Source: Pseudomonas taetrolens
Lineage (GTDB): Bacteria > Pseudomonadota > Gammaproteobacteria > Pseudomonadales > Pseudomonadaceae
Length of the DNA: 64,000 bases
Assembly: GCF_900475285.1 (NCBI RefSeq)
Contig: NZ_LS483370.1
Span: 1,068,001-1,132,000, forward strand
Reading direction: 5' to 3'
A model generated the notes under the pieces. The model did not search any database. It saw nothing but the letters and a program-made list of their open reading frames with translations, and had not been told where the DNA came from. The position numbers were made by a program, and so were the translations under genes. Numbering within the stretch: the stretch's first letter is position 1; every line of letters begins with the position of its first letter. Of the stretch, positions 28,750-36,573 are shown piece after piece.

Positions 28750-28760
28750 GCCCGCAGACC

Positions 28761-28798
28761 AAAAAGCCCGTGGGATCCTTGGATCCCACGGGCTTTTT
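28761..28798. terminator. Terminator between fpr and trmO
   Basis: An 18-bp perfect stem, AAAAAGCCCGTGGGATCC (28761-28778) with GGATCCCACGGGCTTTTT (28781-28798). T-tracts on both strands let it serve the convergent genes. Confidence 0.92.
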
Positions 28799-28824
28799 GT
28801 TGTCTGGCGTTAACCAGGCAATGG

Positions 28825-29520
28825 TCAAGTGGCCGCAATCACCTCGAGCACACGGATAACACCGGGCTCAGGGTAATGCCAGCGTACGTCCAGGTCCCAG
28901 AATTGCGCACCGTATTCACGTTCTGCCGTGGGCGTTTGGTAGGCAGGTCGGGGGTCCTGGGCCAGGCACTGTTCAATCAGCTCCACCAAGGGCTCCTGAA
29001 GACGCAGCGCCTGGCCGTGGGCCTGTTGCAAAGCGGCATCTGTCCATTGCACGGGGATGAGGCCGGGAGCGGCGCTGGCCATGCTGTTGCTGGCGCTGCC
29101 GATGATGTCGGCGTAGGGCACATAAGGCTTGATATCGAGAATCGGTGTGCCATCAAGCAGATCAATACCCGAGATGTACAGCCGATTGGCCTCAACCTTG
29201 TCCAGCTTCACCACTGACTGGCCGATGCCATTTGGGCGGTGGGTCGCACGGGTGGCGAACACCCCCATTGATTTATTGCCGCCCAGCCGTGGGGGGCGCA
29301 CCTTGAGGCGTGGTTTGTCTTCCAGTGCCTGGTGGAACACGAATAGCAGCCAGACATGACTGACCTGTTCCAGGCCTTGTACGGCATCACCCTGGTCGAA
29401 CGGTGCGACCAATTCCAGCACGCCGCGGGCCGCCGGGGCCAGTTGCGGTTGGCGTGGAATGGCGAACTTCTCCTTGAAGCAGGAGCGCACAAAGCCGATG
29501 GGGGAGACGGTGTAGGACAT
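28825..29520 (-). CDS. trmO: tRNA (N6-threonylcarbamoyladenosine-37) N6-methyltransferase TrmO
   Basis: Methylates t6A37 of threonine tRNAs using S-adenosylmethionine. It has 231 residues, with the SPOUT-unrelated beta-barrel of the UPF0066 family: PIGFVRSCFKEKFAIPRQP at the start, SHVWLLFVFHQ in the centre, and RATHRPNGIGQSVVKL plus GIDLLDGTPILDIKPYVPYAD in the C-terminal half. The length matches E. coli TrmO (235). A REPIN lies directly upstream of the gene. The older name tsaA is also found. Confidence 0.92.
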   Translation of the reverse strand: MSYTVSPIGFVRSCFKEKFAIPRQPQLAPAARGVLELVAPFDQGDAVQGLEQVSHVWLLFVFHQALEDKPRLKVRPPRLGGNKSMGVFATRATHRPNGIGQSVVKLDKVEANRLYISGIDLLDGTPILDIKPYVPYADIIGSASNSMASAAPGLIPVQWTDAALQQAHGQALRLQEPLVELIEQCLAQDPRPAYQTPTAEREYGAQFWDLDVRWHYPEPGVIRVLEVIAAT

Positions 29521-29532
29521 GGGTAATAAACC

Positions 29533-29634
29533 TTGTGGCCGCTGCCGCAGGCTGCGATGGGCAGCGCTGCGGCCCCGGTATATAGGCCTCGAAGATCTTT
29601 TTGATCTTATCGCAGCCTGCGGCAGCGGCTACAA
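29533..29634. repeat. REPIN A, two REP palindromes in inverted orientation
   Basis: The outer arms at 29533-29558 and 29609-29634 are complementary over 26 bases with one mismatch. Each carries the core GCCGCTGCCGCAGGCTGCG. The middle contains a further small hairpin AAGATC/GATCTT. It lies between trmO and the DUF1456 gene and does not touch coding sequence. Confidence 0.88.
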
Positions 29635-29658
29635 AGGCTTTGTCGGTACAACGGTGGA

Positions 29659-30120
29659 TCAGGCGCGTACGCGCAAGGTCAGGCCCTTGAGGAAGTTGCG
29701 CAGCAACTGGTCGCCACAGGTGCGGTAGTTGGTGTGACCAAATTTGCGGAACAGTGCGCTCAGCTCTGGCTTGGACACCGGGAACTCTGCGGCCTTGAGG
29801 ATGGCGTGCATGTCGTCTTCCTTGAGTTCGAAGGCCACGCGCAATTTCTTCAGGATGATGTTGTTGGTGACGGGCAGTTCCACCGGCTGTGGCGGACGGC
29901 TTTCATCTTTCCCGCGCTTGAAAATCACCAGGCCATCCAGAAAATGCGCCATCACGTCGTCCGGGCAACGGACGAATCCTTCTTCTTCATCTTTTTTCAG
30001 GTAGGTCAGGACGTCTTCCTTGGTCACTTCCAGGCCACCAAGCTTGATGATGTCGACAACCTTGTTGTCACTGATGTCGAGCATGTAGCGCACGCTGCGC
30101 AGTACGTCATTATGAATCAT
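29659..30120 (-). CDS. DUF1456 family protein (YehS-like)
   Basis: A 153-residue protein made of two similar halves of about 70 residues, each with the pattern N-[DN]-x-L-[RK]-x-[LV]-[RH]-x-A-[LF] followed by a K-L-G or K-x-A segment: compare NDVLRSVRYMLDISDN near residue 3 with NNIILKKLRVAFELKEDD near 86. This duplicated layout is the family's hallmark. No catalytic motif is visible and the function is unknown; it is predicted to be cytoplasmic. It is followed by the pseudouridine-synthase-like gene upstream on the same strand, 76 bases away. Confidence 0.8.
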   Translation of the reverse strand: MIHNDVLRSVRYMLDISDNKVVDIIKLGGLEVTKEDVLTYLKKDEEEGFVRCPDDVMAHFLDGLVIFKRGKDESRPPQPVELPVTNNIILKKLRVAFELKEDDMHAILKAAEFPVSKPELSALFRKFGHTNYRTCGDQLLRNFLKGLTLRVRA

Positions 30121-30196
30121 GTGGGCAATCCTGATATTCAGCAGTGAGCACCGCAGGCTGTGCTGCGGTGTCTAAATGTGCGGGGTAGGGCTGTAC

Positions 30197-30907
30197 TTAG
30201 AACTTTTCTTTGGCCGACATGTAGCGCCATTGACCGACGGGAAGCTTGCCCATCGACACGCCGCCAATGCGAATACGGCGGATGGAAATGACGGTAAGGC
30301 CGACGGCCTGACAGAACAGTGCAATAACCCCTGGCTGCGGATTCTTCATCGCAAAGCGTAGGCGATTTTCACTTTGCCAGCTGGCTTTGACGGCCGGCAA
30401 TTCCCGACCCTTGTAGGTCATGCCGTGATTGAGGCGGTTCAAACCGTGGGGAGCCATTTCGCCGGAGACTTCGACCACGTATTCCTGTTCGATCTTGTTG
30501 GCATCGGCGGTCAGCTTGCGCACGATTTTCCAGTCCTGGGTGAACACCAGCAGGCCGCTGGCGTTGGCTTGCAACTCGTTGCCAACAGTCAGACGCAGAA
30601 AGTGTCCCTTGAGCGGACGCTTGCCGTAGCGGTGTTCTTCGCTCAGGGTTTGCGGGCCAATCAACGCCAGGGCGCTGTCGGTATCCAGGCCCGCAGGCGC
30701 ATTCAGCAAAATGGTCACAGGCTCGGGCGCGGTAGCCTTGGCTTCCGGGTCCAGCTCGACTTTTTGGTTGTCGACCTTGAATTGTGGTTCGTCGATGACT
30801 TCGCCATCTACCGTGACCCAGCCACCTTCAATGAACAGTTCGGCCTCACGGCGGGAGCAGCCGACGAGTTCGATGAGGCGCTTGGAGAGACGTATCGGTT
30901 CAGACAT
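30197..30907 (-). CDS. RsuA/RluB-family pseudouridine synthase homologue without the catalytic Asp
   Basis: A 236-residue protein with an N-terminal S4 RNA-binding domain (RLSKRLIELVGCSRREAELFIEGGWVTVDG region) and an RsuA-type synthase domain. The family's essential motif G-R-L-D-x-x-[TS]-x-G-L-L is here VGNELQANASGLLVF (residues 108-122), so the nucleophilic Asp is replaced by Gln113, and the Arg-Leu before it is also changed. The DNA reads clearly, with no frameshift. The rest of the fold, including the EQEYVVEV strand and the C-terminal RIRIGGVSMGKLPVGQWR, is intact. It is probably inactive as a synthase and may act as an RNA-binding protein. Confidence 0.8.
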   Translation of the reverse strand: MSEPIRLSKRLIELVGCSRREAELFIEGGWVTVDGEVIDEPQFKVDNQKVELDPEAKATAPEPVTILLNAPAGLDTDSALALIGPQTLSEEHRYGKRPLKGHFLRLTVGNELQANASGLLVFTQDWKIVRKLTADANKIEQEYVVEVSGEMAPHGLNRLNHGMTYKGRELPAVKASWQSENRLRFAMKNPQPGVIALFCQAVGLTVISIRRIRIGGVSMGKLPVGQWRYMSAKEKF

Positions 30908-30978
30908 GACAGGGGCCGTAATGGAATTGGGCGGCTATTGTACCCGCCTGGCGTCGGTTAAGCCCGGCAACATTTGCC

Positions 30979-31443
30979 TTATGCACGGGTAGAGCGTTTA
31001 TACCGCAGGTGCAACAGAGGATATGGCTGTCCAAGGCCGTCTTTTTCACTGCGCCCAACGACCTCAAAGCCTTGTTTGAAGTAAAAACCGACCGCTTGAG
31101 TGTTTTGTTCGTTGACGTCGAGGCGCTCGGCGTTCAGTTCGTTGATGGCAAACATCAGCAAGCGCTGTCCGATGCCTTGGCCGCGGTAATCGGGGTGTAT
31201 AAACAGCATTTCAACTTTGCCAGAGGCAACGCCGGCAAAGCCCGCAATGCGCTGGGTAAGCGGATCCTTGCAGCAGACCAGCATCACCGCGTTCAGGTAT
31301 TGGTCTTTCACCAGGTCGCGCAGTAATTGAACATAGCTGTCTGGCAAGAAGTCATGGGTAGCGCGAACGGATGCTTCCCATACGTCAGTTAATTCATTGA
31401 AGTCTGTAAGGCGCGGCGTATGAACGACCCATGCTTGACTCAT
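30979..31443 (-). CDS. GNAT-family N-acetyltransferase, YjaB-like
   Basis: A 154-residue cytoplasmic acetyltransferase. The acetyl-CoA loop is HPDYRGQGIGQRLL (about residues 89-102). The segments VWEASVRATHDFL and VNEQNTQAVGFYFKQGFEVVGRSEKDGLGQPYPLLHL closely resemble E. coli YjaB. ATG 31443 follows AGGAGAC with good spacing; an in-frame start 45 bases earlier is less likely. The substrate is unknown. Confidence 0.85.
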   Translation of the reverse strand: MSQAWVVHTPRLTDFNELTDVWEASVRATHDFLPDSYVQLLRDLVKDQYLNAVMLVCCKDPLTQRIAGFAGVASGKVEMLFIHPDYRGQGIGQRLLMFAINELNAERLDVNEQNTQAVGFYFKQGFEVVGRSEKDGLGQPYPLLHLRYKRSTRA

Positions 31444-31494
31444 CCAGCGTGTCTCCTGAGGCGAGTAATTAGACAATGGGTTAACCATAGCTGC

Positions 31495-31530
31495 AAAAAA
31501 AGCCCTGACGCAGAAGCGGCAGGGCTTTTT
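31495..31530 (-). terminator. Terminator downstream of rimO
   Basis: AAAAAGCCCTG (31497-31507) pairs with CAGGGCTTTTT (31520-31530) over a 12-nt loop. On the minus strand the T-run falls at 31495-31501, right after the rimO stop, so it serves rimO. Confidence 0.88.
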
Positions 31531-31550
31531 GAACGGGTTATGCCCGGGGC

Positions 31551-32888
31551 TTAAAGTGCTTCAGCCCACAGGTCATATTCGTCGGCGTCCGTCACTCGGC
31601 ACATGATTTTGTCGCCGGGCTTGATGTCTTTTTCGGTGGCGATAAAGACATTGCCGTCGATTTCCGGAGCATCGAAGAAGCAGCGGCCAACGGCGCCTTG
31701 CTCATCGACTTCGTCGATCAGGACTTCGATTTCCTTGCCGATTTTCATCTGCAGGCGAGCGGCGCTGATGGCTTGCTGGTGGGCCATGAAACGCTCCCAG
31801 CGATCCTGCTTGACTTCATCCGGCACGATGGCGGCGTCCAACAGGTTGGCAGGGGCGCCTTCTACCGGCGAATACTGGAAGCAGCCGACGCGATCGAGCT
31901 GGGCTTCAGTCAGCCAGTCGAGCAAGTACTGGAAGTCTTCTTCGGTTTCACCCGGGAAGCCGACAATGAAGGTCGAGCGAATGATCAGGTCCGGGCAGAT
32001 TACGCGCCAGTTCTTGATCCGTGCCAGGGTCTTGTCTTCAAAGGCCGGGCGTTTCATGGCCTTGAGTACTTTCGGGCTGGCGTGCTGGAACGGGATGTCC
32101 AGGTACGGCAGGATCTTGCCGGCGGCCATCAGCGGGATCAGCTCGTCAACGTGCGGGTACGGGTAAACGTAGTGCAGGCGTACCCAGACACCCAGGGTGC
32201 TCAGGGCTTCACACAGTTCGGTCATGCGGGTTTTGACCGGGGCGCCGTTCCAGAAGCCGGTGCGGTATTTCACATCGACGCCATAGGCGCTGGTGTCCTG
32301 GGAAATCACCAGAAGCTCTTTCACGCCGGCCTTGACCAGGCGCTGGGCCTCGTCGAGCACGTCGCCGACCGGGCGGCTGACCAGTTTGCCGCGCATCGAC
32401 GGGATGATGCAGAAGCTGCAGCTGTGATTGCAGCCTTCGGAAATCTTCAGGTAGGCGTAATGACGCGGCGTCAGCTTGATACCTTGCGGCGGCACCAGAT
32501 CGATCAGCGGGTTGTGATCCTGGCGAGGCGGCACGACCTGGTGCACTGCGTTGACCACTTGTTCGTACTGCTGCGGGCCGGTAACCGCAAGCACGCTTGG
32601 ATGCACGTCGCGGATGTTGCCTTCTTCGACACCCATGCAGCCCGTGACGATGACCTTGCCGTTTTCCTTGATGGCTTCACCGATGACTTCCAGCGATTCA
32701 GCTTTGGCGCTGTCGATAAAGCCGCAGGTGTTAACCACCACGACGTCGGCGTCCTGATAGGTGGAGACGACATCGTAGCCTTCCATACGCAGCTGCGTAA
32801 GGATGCGCTCGGAGTCGACCAGTGCTTTTGGGCAACCCAGTGAGACGAAGCCGACCTTTGGGTTGGCTGGCGTGGTAACGGTGGACAT
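31551..32888 (-). CDS. rimO: Ribosomal protein uS12 methylthiotransferase RimO
   Basis: A radical-SAM enzyme that adds a methylthio group to Asp88 of ribosomal protein S12. It has 445 residues. The N-terminal UPF0004 domain begins [17 protein letters not shown], and carries cluster-ligand cysteines at GCPKA, NTCGFID and TGCMG. The radical-SAM motif is [20 protein letters not shown] (C-x3-C-x2-C, about 149-156). A C-terminal TRAM domain ends the protein. Length and motifs distinguish it from MiaB, whose family motif differs. Confidence 0.95.
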   Translation of the reverse strand: MSTVTTPANPKVGFVSLGCPKALVDSERILTQLRMEGYDVVSTYQDADVVVVNTCGFIDSAKAESLEVIGEAIKENGKVIVTGCMGVEEGNIRDVHPSVLAVTGPQQYEQVVNAVHQVVPPRQDHNPLIDLVPPQGIKLTPRHYAYLKISEGCNHSCSFCIIPSMRGKLVSRPVGDVLDEAQRLVKAGVKELLVISQDTSAYGVDVKYRTGFWNGAPVKTRMTELCEALSTLGVWVRLHYVYPYPHVDELIPLMAAGKILPYLDIPFQHASPKVLKAMKRPAFEDKTLARIKNWRVICPDLIIRSTFIVGFPGETEEDFQYLLDWLTEAQLDRVGCFQYSPVEGAPANLLDAAIVPDEVKQDRWERFMAHQQAISAARLQMKIGKEIEVLIDEVDEQGAVGRCFFDAPEIDGNVFIATEKDIKPGDKIMCRVTDADEYDLWAEAL

Positions 32889-33267
32889 GGCGAACCTCGG
32901 TATGTAGTGACGTTACATGCCCGTAAAGGCTGCACGACGAACGGGCGCTTGGTGCGCCTCTAATCAAAAAAAGTGCGCAATTTTAGCTATGGTCAACGCA
33001 GTTGACCAGCGTTAAACGGGGATTTGCGACGAGTGCTGCGCTATGCTTCGCGCCGCCAGATATTGGTAGGGTCATCAGGTCAAGAAAACATCTGTAACTG
33101 GAAGTAAAGCAGCGCATGCTGTGCAGGTTTTCCCGGGCCGGGTATCGCGTCTCTCCCTCCTCGTATGGGGCCGGAGATGTGGGGTATGGCTTAGGCCGGG
33201 GCAGCTCGGGTCAGCGAGTGCGTCGTACTGTTTATATGAGTTCCAGTCTTGAGTGCGGGAGTGATTG
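32889..33267. other. 379-bp divergent promoter region between rimO and kup
   Basis: No gene, repeat or clear riboswitch is seen. The part near rimO is AT-rich (about 32950-33000), and the part near kup is GC-rich without a strong hairpin. It should contain the two divergent promoters. Confidence 0.5.
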
Positions 33268-35169
33268 ATGGGGCAGGCAGGTAGTCAGGCCGCAGAGCGC
33301 GGCCACTCAGCAGCAAAGCCTATCGGCATGCTGGTAGCAGCGGTAGGTGTGGTGTATGGCGATATTGGCACCAGCCCGCTTTACACCCTTAAAGAGGTGT
33401 TTTCCGGTGGGTATGGTGTGCAGGTCAACCATGATGGCGTCTTCGGTATTTTGGCGCTGATCCTGTGGTCGCTGATTTGGGTGGTATCGATCAAGTACGT
33501 GCTGTTTATCCTGCGCGCCGACAATCAGGGCGAGGGCGGGATCATGGCCTTGACGGCGCTGGCGCGACGGGCCGCGTCACCTTATCCGCGGTTGCGCTCG
33601 CTGCTGGTGATTCTGGGGCTGATCGGCGCCTCGCTGTTTTATGGCGACAGCATGATCACCCCGGCGATCTCGGTGTTGTCCGCGGTTGAAGGGCTTGAGC
33701 TGGCCTTCAGCGGGCTGGAGCGGTGGGTCGTGCCGTTGGCGCTGATTGTGCTGGTGGCGTTGTTTTTGATTCAGCGTCGCGGTACGGCCACGCTGGGCAA
33801 GCTGTTTGGTCCGATCATGGTGCTGTGGTTTGTGGTGCTGGCGGTGCTCGGCATCCATGGCATCTACCAGCATCCAGAAGTGCTTAATGCCCTCAATCCG
33901 ATCTGGGGAGTACGCTTCTTTGTGTCTCACCCCGGGATGGGCGTGGCTATTTTGGGCGCGGTGGTGCTGGCGCTGACCGGCGCCGAAGCGCTGTATGCCG
34001 ATATGGGCCATTTTGGCCGCAAGCCGATCGCTCGCGCCTGGTTCCTTCTGGTGCTGCCCGCGCTGGTGCTTAACTATTTCGGTCAGGGTGCCTTGTTGCT
34101 GGGAGATCCGGCTGCAGCCCGTAATCCGTTCTACCTGCTGGCACCCGATTGGGCGCTGATTCCCTTGGTAGGGCTGGCCACGCTGGCGACAGTCATTGCG
34201 TCCCAGGCCGTTATTTCCGGGGCCTTCTCGTTGACTCGCCAGGCCATTCAGCTGGGTTATATCCCGCGTATGCATATCCAGCATACCTCCAGTGATGAGC
34301 AAGGCCAGATCTACATCGGTGCCGTGAACTGGTCGTTGATGGTGGGCGTTATTTTGCTGGTGCTGGGTTTTGAGTCTTCAGGGGCACTGGCTTCAGCTTA
34401 TGGGGTGGCGGTGACCGGGACCATGCTGATCACCAGCATCCTGGTGACGGCGGTCATGCTGCTGCTGTGGAAATGGCCACCGGTACTGGCAGTGCCGGTG
34501 TTGATCGGCTTTCTCTTGGTGGACGGGCTGTTTTTCGCGGCCAACGTGCCGAAGATTGTGCAGGGTGGTGCCTTTCCGGTGCTGGCGGGGATCGTGTTGT
34601 TTGTGCTCATGACCACCTGGCGCCGGGGCAAACAGCTGTTGGTGGGGCGGTTGGACGAAAGCGCGCTACCGCTGCCGCTGTTTATCAGCAGTATTCGTGT
34701 GCAACCGCCGCATCGTGTGCAGGGCACAGCGGTGTTTCTGACGGCGCGCCCGGATGCGGTCCCCCATGCGTTATTGCACAATCTGCTGCATAACCAGGTG
34801 CTGCACGAACAAGTGGTGCTGTTGACAGTGGTCAACGAAGACTCGCCGCGGGTTCCGGCGGATCGACGCTTTGAGGTTGATACCTACGGTGAGGGCTTCT
34901 TCCGGGTCATCCTGCATTTTGGTTTCATGGATGAGCCGGACGTGCCTGAAGCGCTGAAGCTGTGCCATCTCGATGATCTGGACTTCAATCCGATGCGCAC
35001 CACTTACTTCCTCAGTCGGGAAACGGTGATTGCGACCAAACCGGTGGGCATGGCGCGTTGGCGCGAAGCCTTGTTTGCCTTCATGCTCAAAAACGCCAAC
35101 GGCAACCTGCGGTTCTTCAAGTTGCCAGTCAACCGGGTAATTGAGCTGGGAACCCAGGTCGAAATGTAA
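33268..35169 (+). CDS. kup: Low-affinity potassium transporter Kup
   Basis: A K+:H+ symporter of the inner membrane. It has 633 residues, with about twelve membrane helices in the first 430 and a soluble C-terminal domain. The diagnostic start [19 protein letters not shown] (about residues 27-45) is present, along with [34 protein letters not shown] and [12 protein letters not shown] 33268 follows CGGGAGTG; an in-frame TTG lies three bases before. A REPIN follows directly after the stop codon. Confidence 0.95.
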   Translation: MGQAGSQAAERGHSAAKPIGMLVAAVGVVYGDIGTSPLYTLKEVFSGGYGVQVNHDGVFGILALILWSLIWVVSIKYVLFILRADNQGEGGIMALTALARRAASPYPRLRSLLVILGLIGASLFYGDSMITPAISVLSAVEGLELAFSGLERWVVPLALIVLVALFLIQRRGTATLGKLFGPIMVLWFVVLAVLGIHGIYQHPEVLNALNPIWGVRFFVSHPGMGVAILGAVVLALTGAEALYADMGHFGRKPIARAWFLLVLPALVLNYFGQGALLLGDPAAARNPFYLLAPDWALIPLVGLATLATVIASQAVISGAFSLTRQAIQLGYIPRMHIQHTSSDEQGQIYIGAVNWSLMVGVILLVLGFESSGALASAYGVAVTGTMLITSILVTAVMLLLWKWPPVLAVPVLIGFLLVDGLFFAANVPKIVQGGAFPVLAGIVLFVLMTTWRRGKQLLVGRLDESALPLPLFISSIRVQPPHRVQGTAVFLTARPDAVPHALLHNLLHNQVLHEQVVLLTVVNEDSPRVPADRRFEVDTYGEGFFRVILHFGFMDEPDVPEALKLCHLDDLDFNPMRTTYFLSRETVIATKPVGMARWREALFAFMLKNANGNLRFFKLPVNRVIELGTQVEM

Positions 35170-35260
35170 TAGCCGACCTGCCGCACGCTGCGATACGGGC
35201 CGAAGGACCTTCGAAAACAGGGTCGCTTCCCAACCCATCGCCGCCTGCGGCAGCGGCTAC
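35170..35260. repeat. REPIN B after kup
   Basis: A REP arm TAGCCGACCTGCCGCACG (from 35170) faces GCCTGCGGCAGCGGCTA (ending 35259). The pairing has several mismatches, so it has drifted more than REPIN A. It separates kup from the convergent acvB. Confidence 0.75.
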
Positions 35261-35292
35261 AGGATACTCGTAGCCGTTCGAGGCTATCGGGT

Positions 35293-36573
35293 TTACTGCA
35301 CAACCCCCTGACGCTGTTTGATTGCGTCTACCAGCCTCTGGGCCAGTGCCGGGTAGTTCTCATCAAAGTGATGCCCGCCTGGCAGTTTCATGCCTTCGCC
35401 CACGGCTGTCCTGGCCGTGCAGCCACTTTCATCGACTTCCTCTTCGCCATAAATGCACACCACTTTGGCCGCCGGCAGTTTTGACATTTCCTCGCCGGTG
35501 TCAGCCTCTGCGCCTGCTTTACCCAGCCAGCCATCGACGTGGATTTCAAAGCTGCCGCTGCGTGCGAAAGCCAGCATGATGATGGCGTCTACCCGGTTTT
35601 GCTCGGCAGGCGGCAAGCGGTTATAGGTGGCGGGCAATACGTCTGCACCGAACGAGTAACCCACCAGCACAAAACGCTGGGTGCCCCATTTTTGCCGGTA
35701 ATGCTGCATCAGTTCGGTGAGGTCGCTGGCGCTTTGTTCCGGCGTTTTGTGCTGCCAGTAATAGCGCAGTGTGTCGATGCCGACGACCGGGTAGCCGATC
35801 TTGGCCATTTCCCCGGCGACGTCGCGGTCCAGATCGCGCCATCCACCATCACCGGAGAGGAACAGGGTGACGGTGCTGTTTTGCTGACCTGCGGGCACTT
35901 CGACGACGGGGATGTTCAGTCCGCCATTTTCATTGCCCACCAGTATCTTGCGCAGTTCATTGCTCAGCACCTGTGGCAGGTGAATGTCATAGTCGCTGAT
36001 GCTGGTTTGCGCCCGGGGCTGATCGCGTACGAATGCGGCACTGGGGTCGTCCGGGTTGTCGTTCCAGGCCACCAGCCAGTTACCGTGCGCGGCTGTTTTC
36101 GGCAGAGGCAGGGTGCAACCGGGTGCTTCGAGTGTGAAGCCCACCGACACGGCTTGAGCCTTGTCGCTGGTTTGCCCGGCCAGCCAGCGCCAGGCCAGGC
36201 TCGCGCCCGGGCCTATGCCGCTGACCAGCGTGGCACTGCCTTTAAGTTGCTGCAGGGCGCCTTGCAGGGCTTGCTGCTGCAAGATGCAATCATCCTTGGG
36301 CAGAATGACCTGCACCAACTGCGCGTCGCCGCTACGGCTCAGGGCCAACAATTGCTTGTCATTGAGCGCCTCTTCGGCCGGAGCAGCGATGACCACCCTG
36401 GCGTGAACCGATTGGCCCGGGGTCACCCGGGTCAGGGTTGAACCATCGGCCTGGCTCAGGTGTTCAAGGGAGGGTTCGGGGGCGGGACGATTCCAGTACC
36501 AGTAGCCGCCTGCAGCAAACGCGACCAGTACCACGAGGGTTACCAGCAAAAACCGCCAGGAACGATGTTTCAT
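35293..36573 (-). CDS. acvB: AcvB/VirJ-family periplasmic hydrolase, probable aminoacyl-phosphatidylglycerol hydrolase
   Basis: A 426-residue exported protein anchored or cleaved at an N-terminal hydrophobic segment (about 8-27). The C-terminal half is an alpha/beta hydrolase: oxyanion motif FLSGDGGWRDLD (about 238-249), nucleophile Ser307 in VGYSFGADVL, and a likely histidine in GGHHFDENY near the end. Homologues in P. aeruginosa (PA0919) hydrolyse alanyl-phosphatidylglycerol, and those in Agrobacterium and Rhizobium (AcvB, AtvA) act on lysyl-PG. The ATG overlaps the mprF stop by one base (TAATG), so the enzyme that makes the lipid and the one that removes it are coupled. Confidence 0.88.
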   Translation of the reverse strand: MKHRSWRFLLVTLVVLVAFAAGGYWYWNRPAPEPSLEHLSQADGSTLTRVTPGQSVHARVVIAAPAEEALNDKQLLALSRSGDAQLVQVILPKDDCILQQQALQGALQQLKGSATLVSGIGPGASLAWRWLAGQTSDKAQAVSVGFTLEAPGCTLPLPKTAAHGNWLVAWNDNPDDPSAAFVRDQPRAQTSISDYDIHLPQVLSNELRKILVGNENGGLNIPVVEVPAGQQNSTVTLFLSGDGGWRDLDRDVAGEMAKIGYPVVGIDTLRYYWQHKTPEQSASDLTELMQHYRQKWGTQRFVLVGYSFGADVLPATYNRLPPAEQNRVDAIIMLAFARSGSFEIHVDGWLGKAGAEADTGEEMSKLPAAKVVCIYGEEEVDESGCTARTAVGEGMKLPGGHHFDENYPALAQRLVDAIKQRQGVVQ

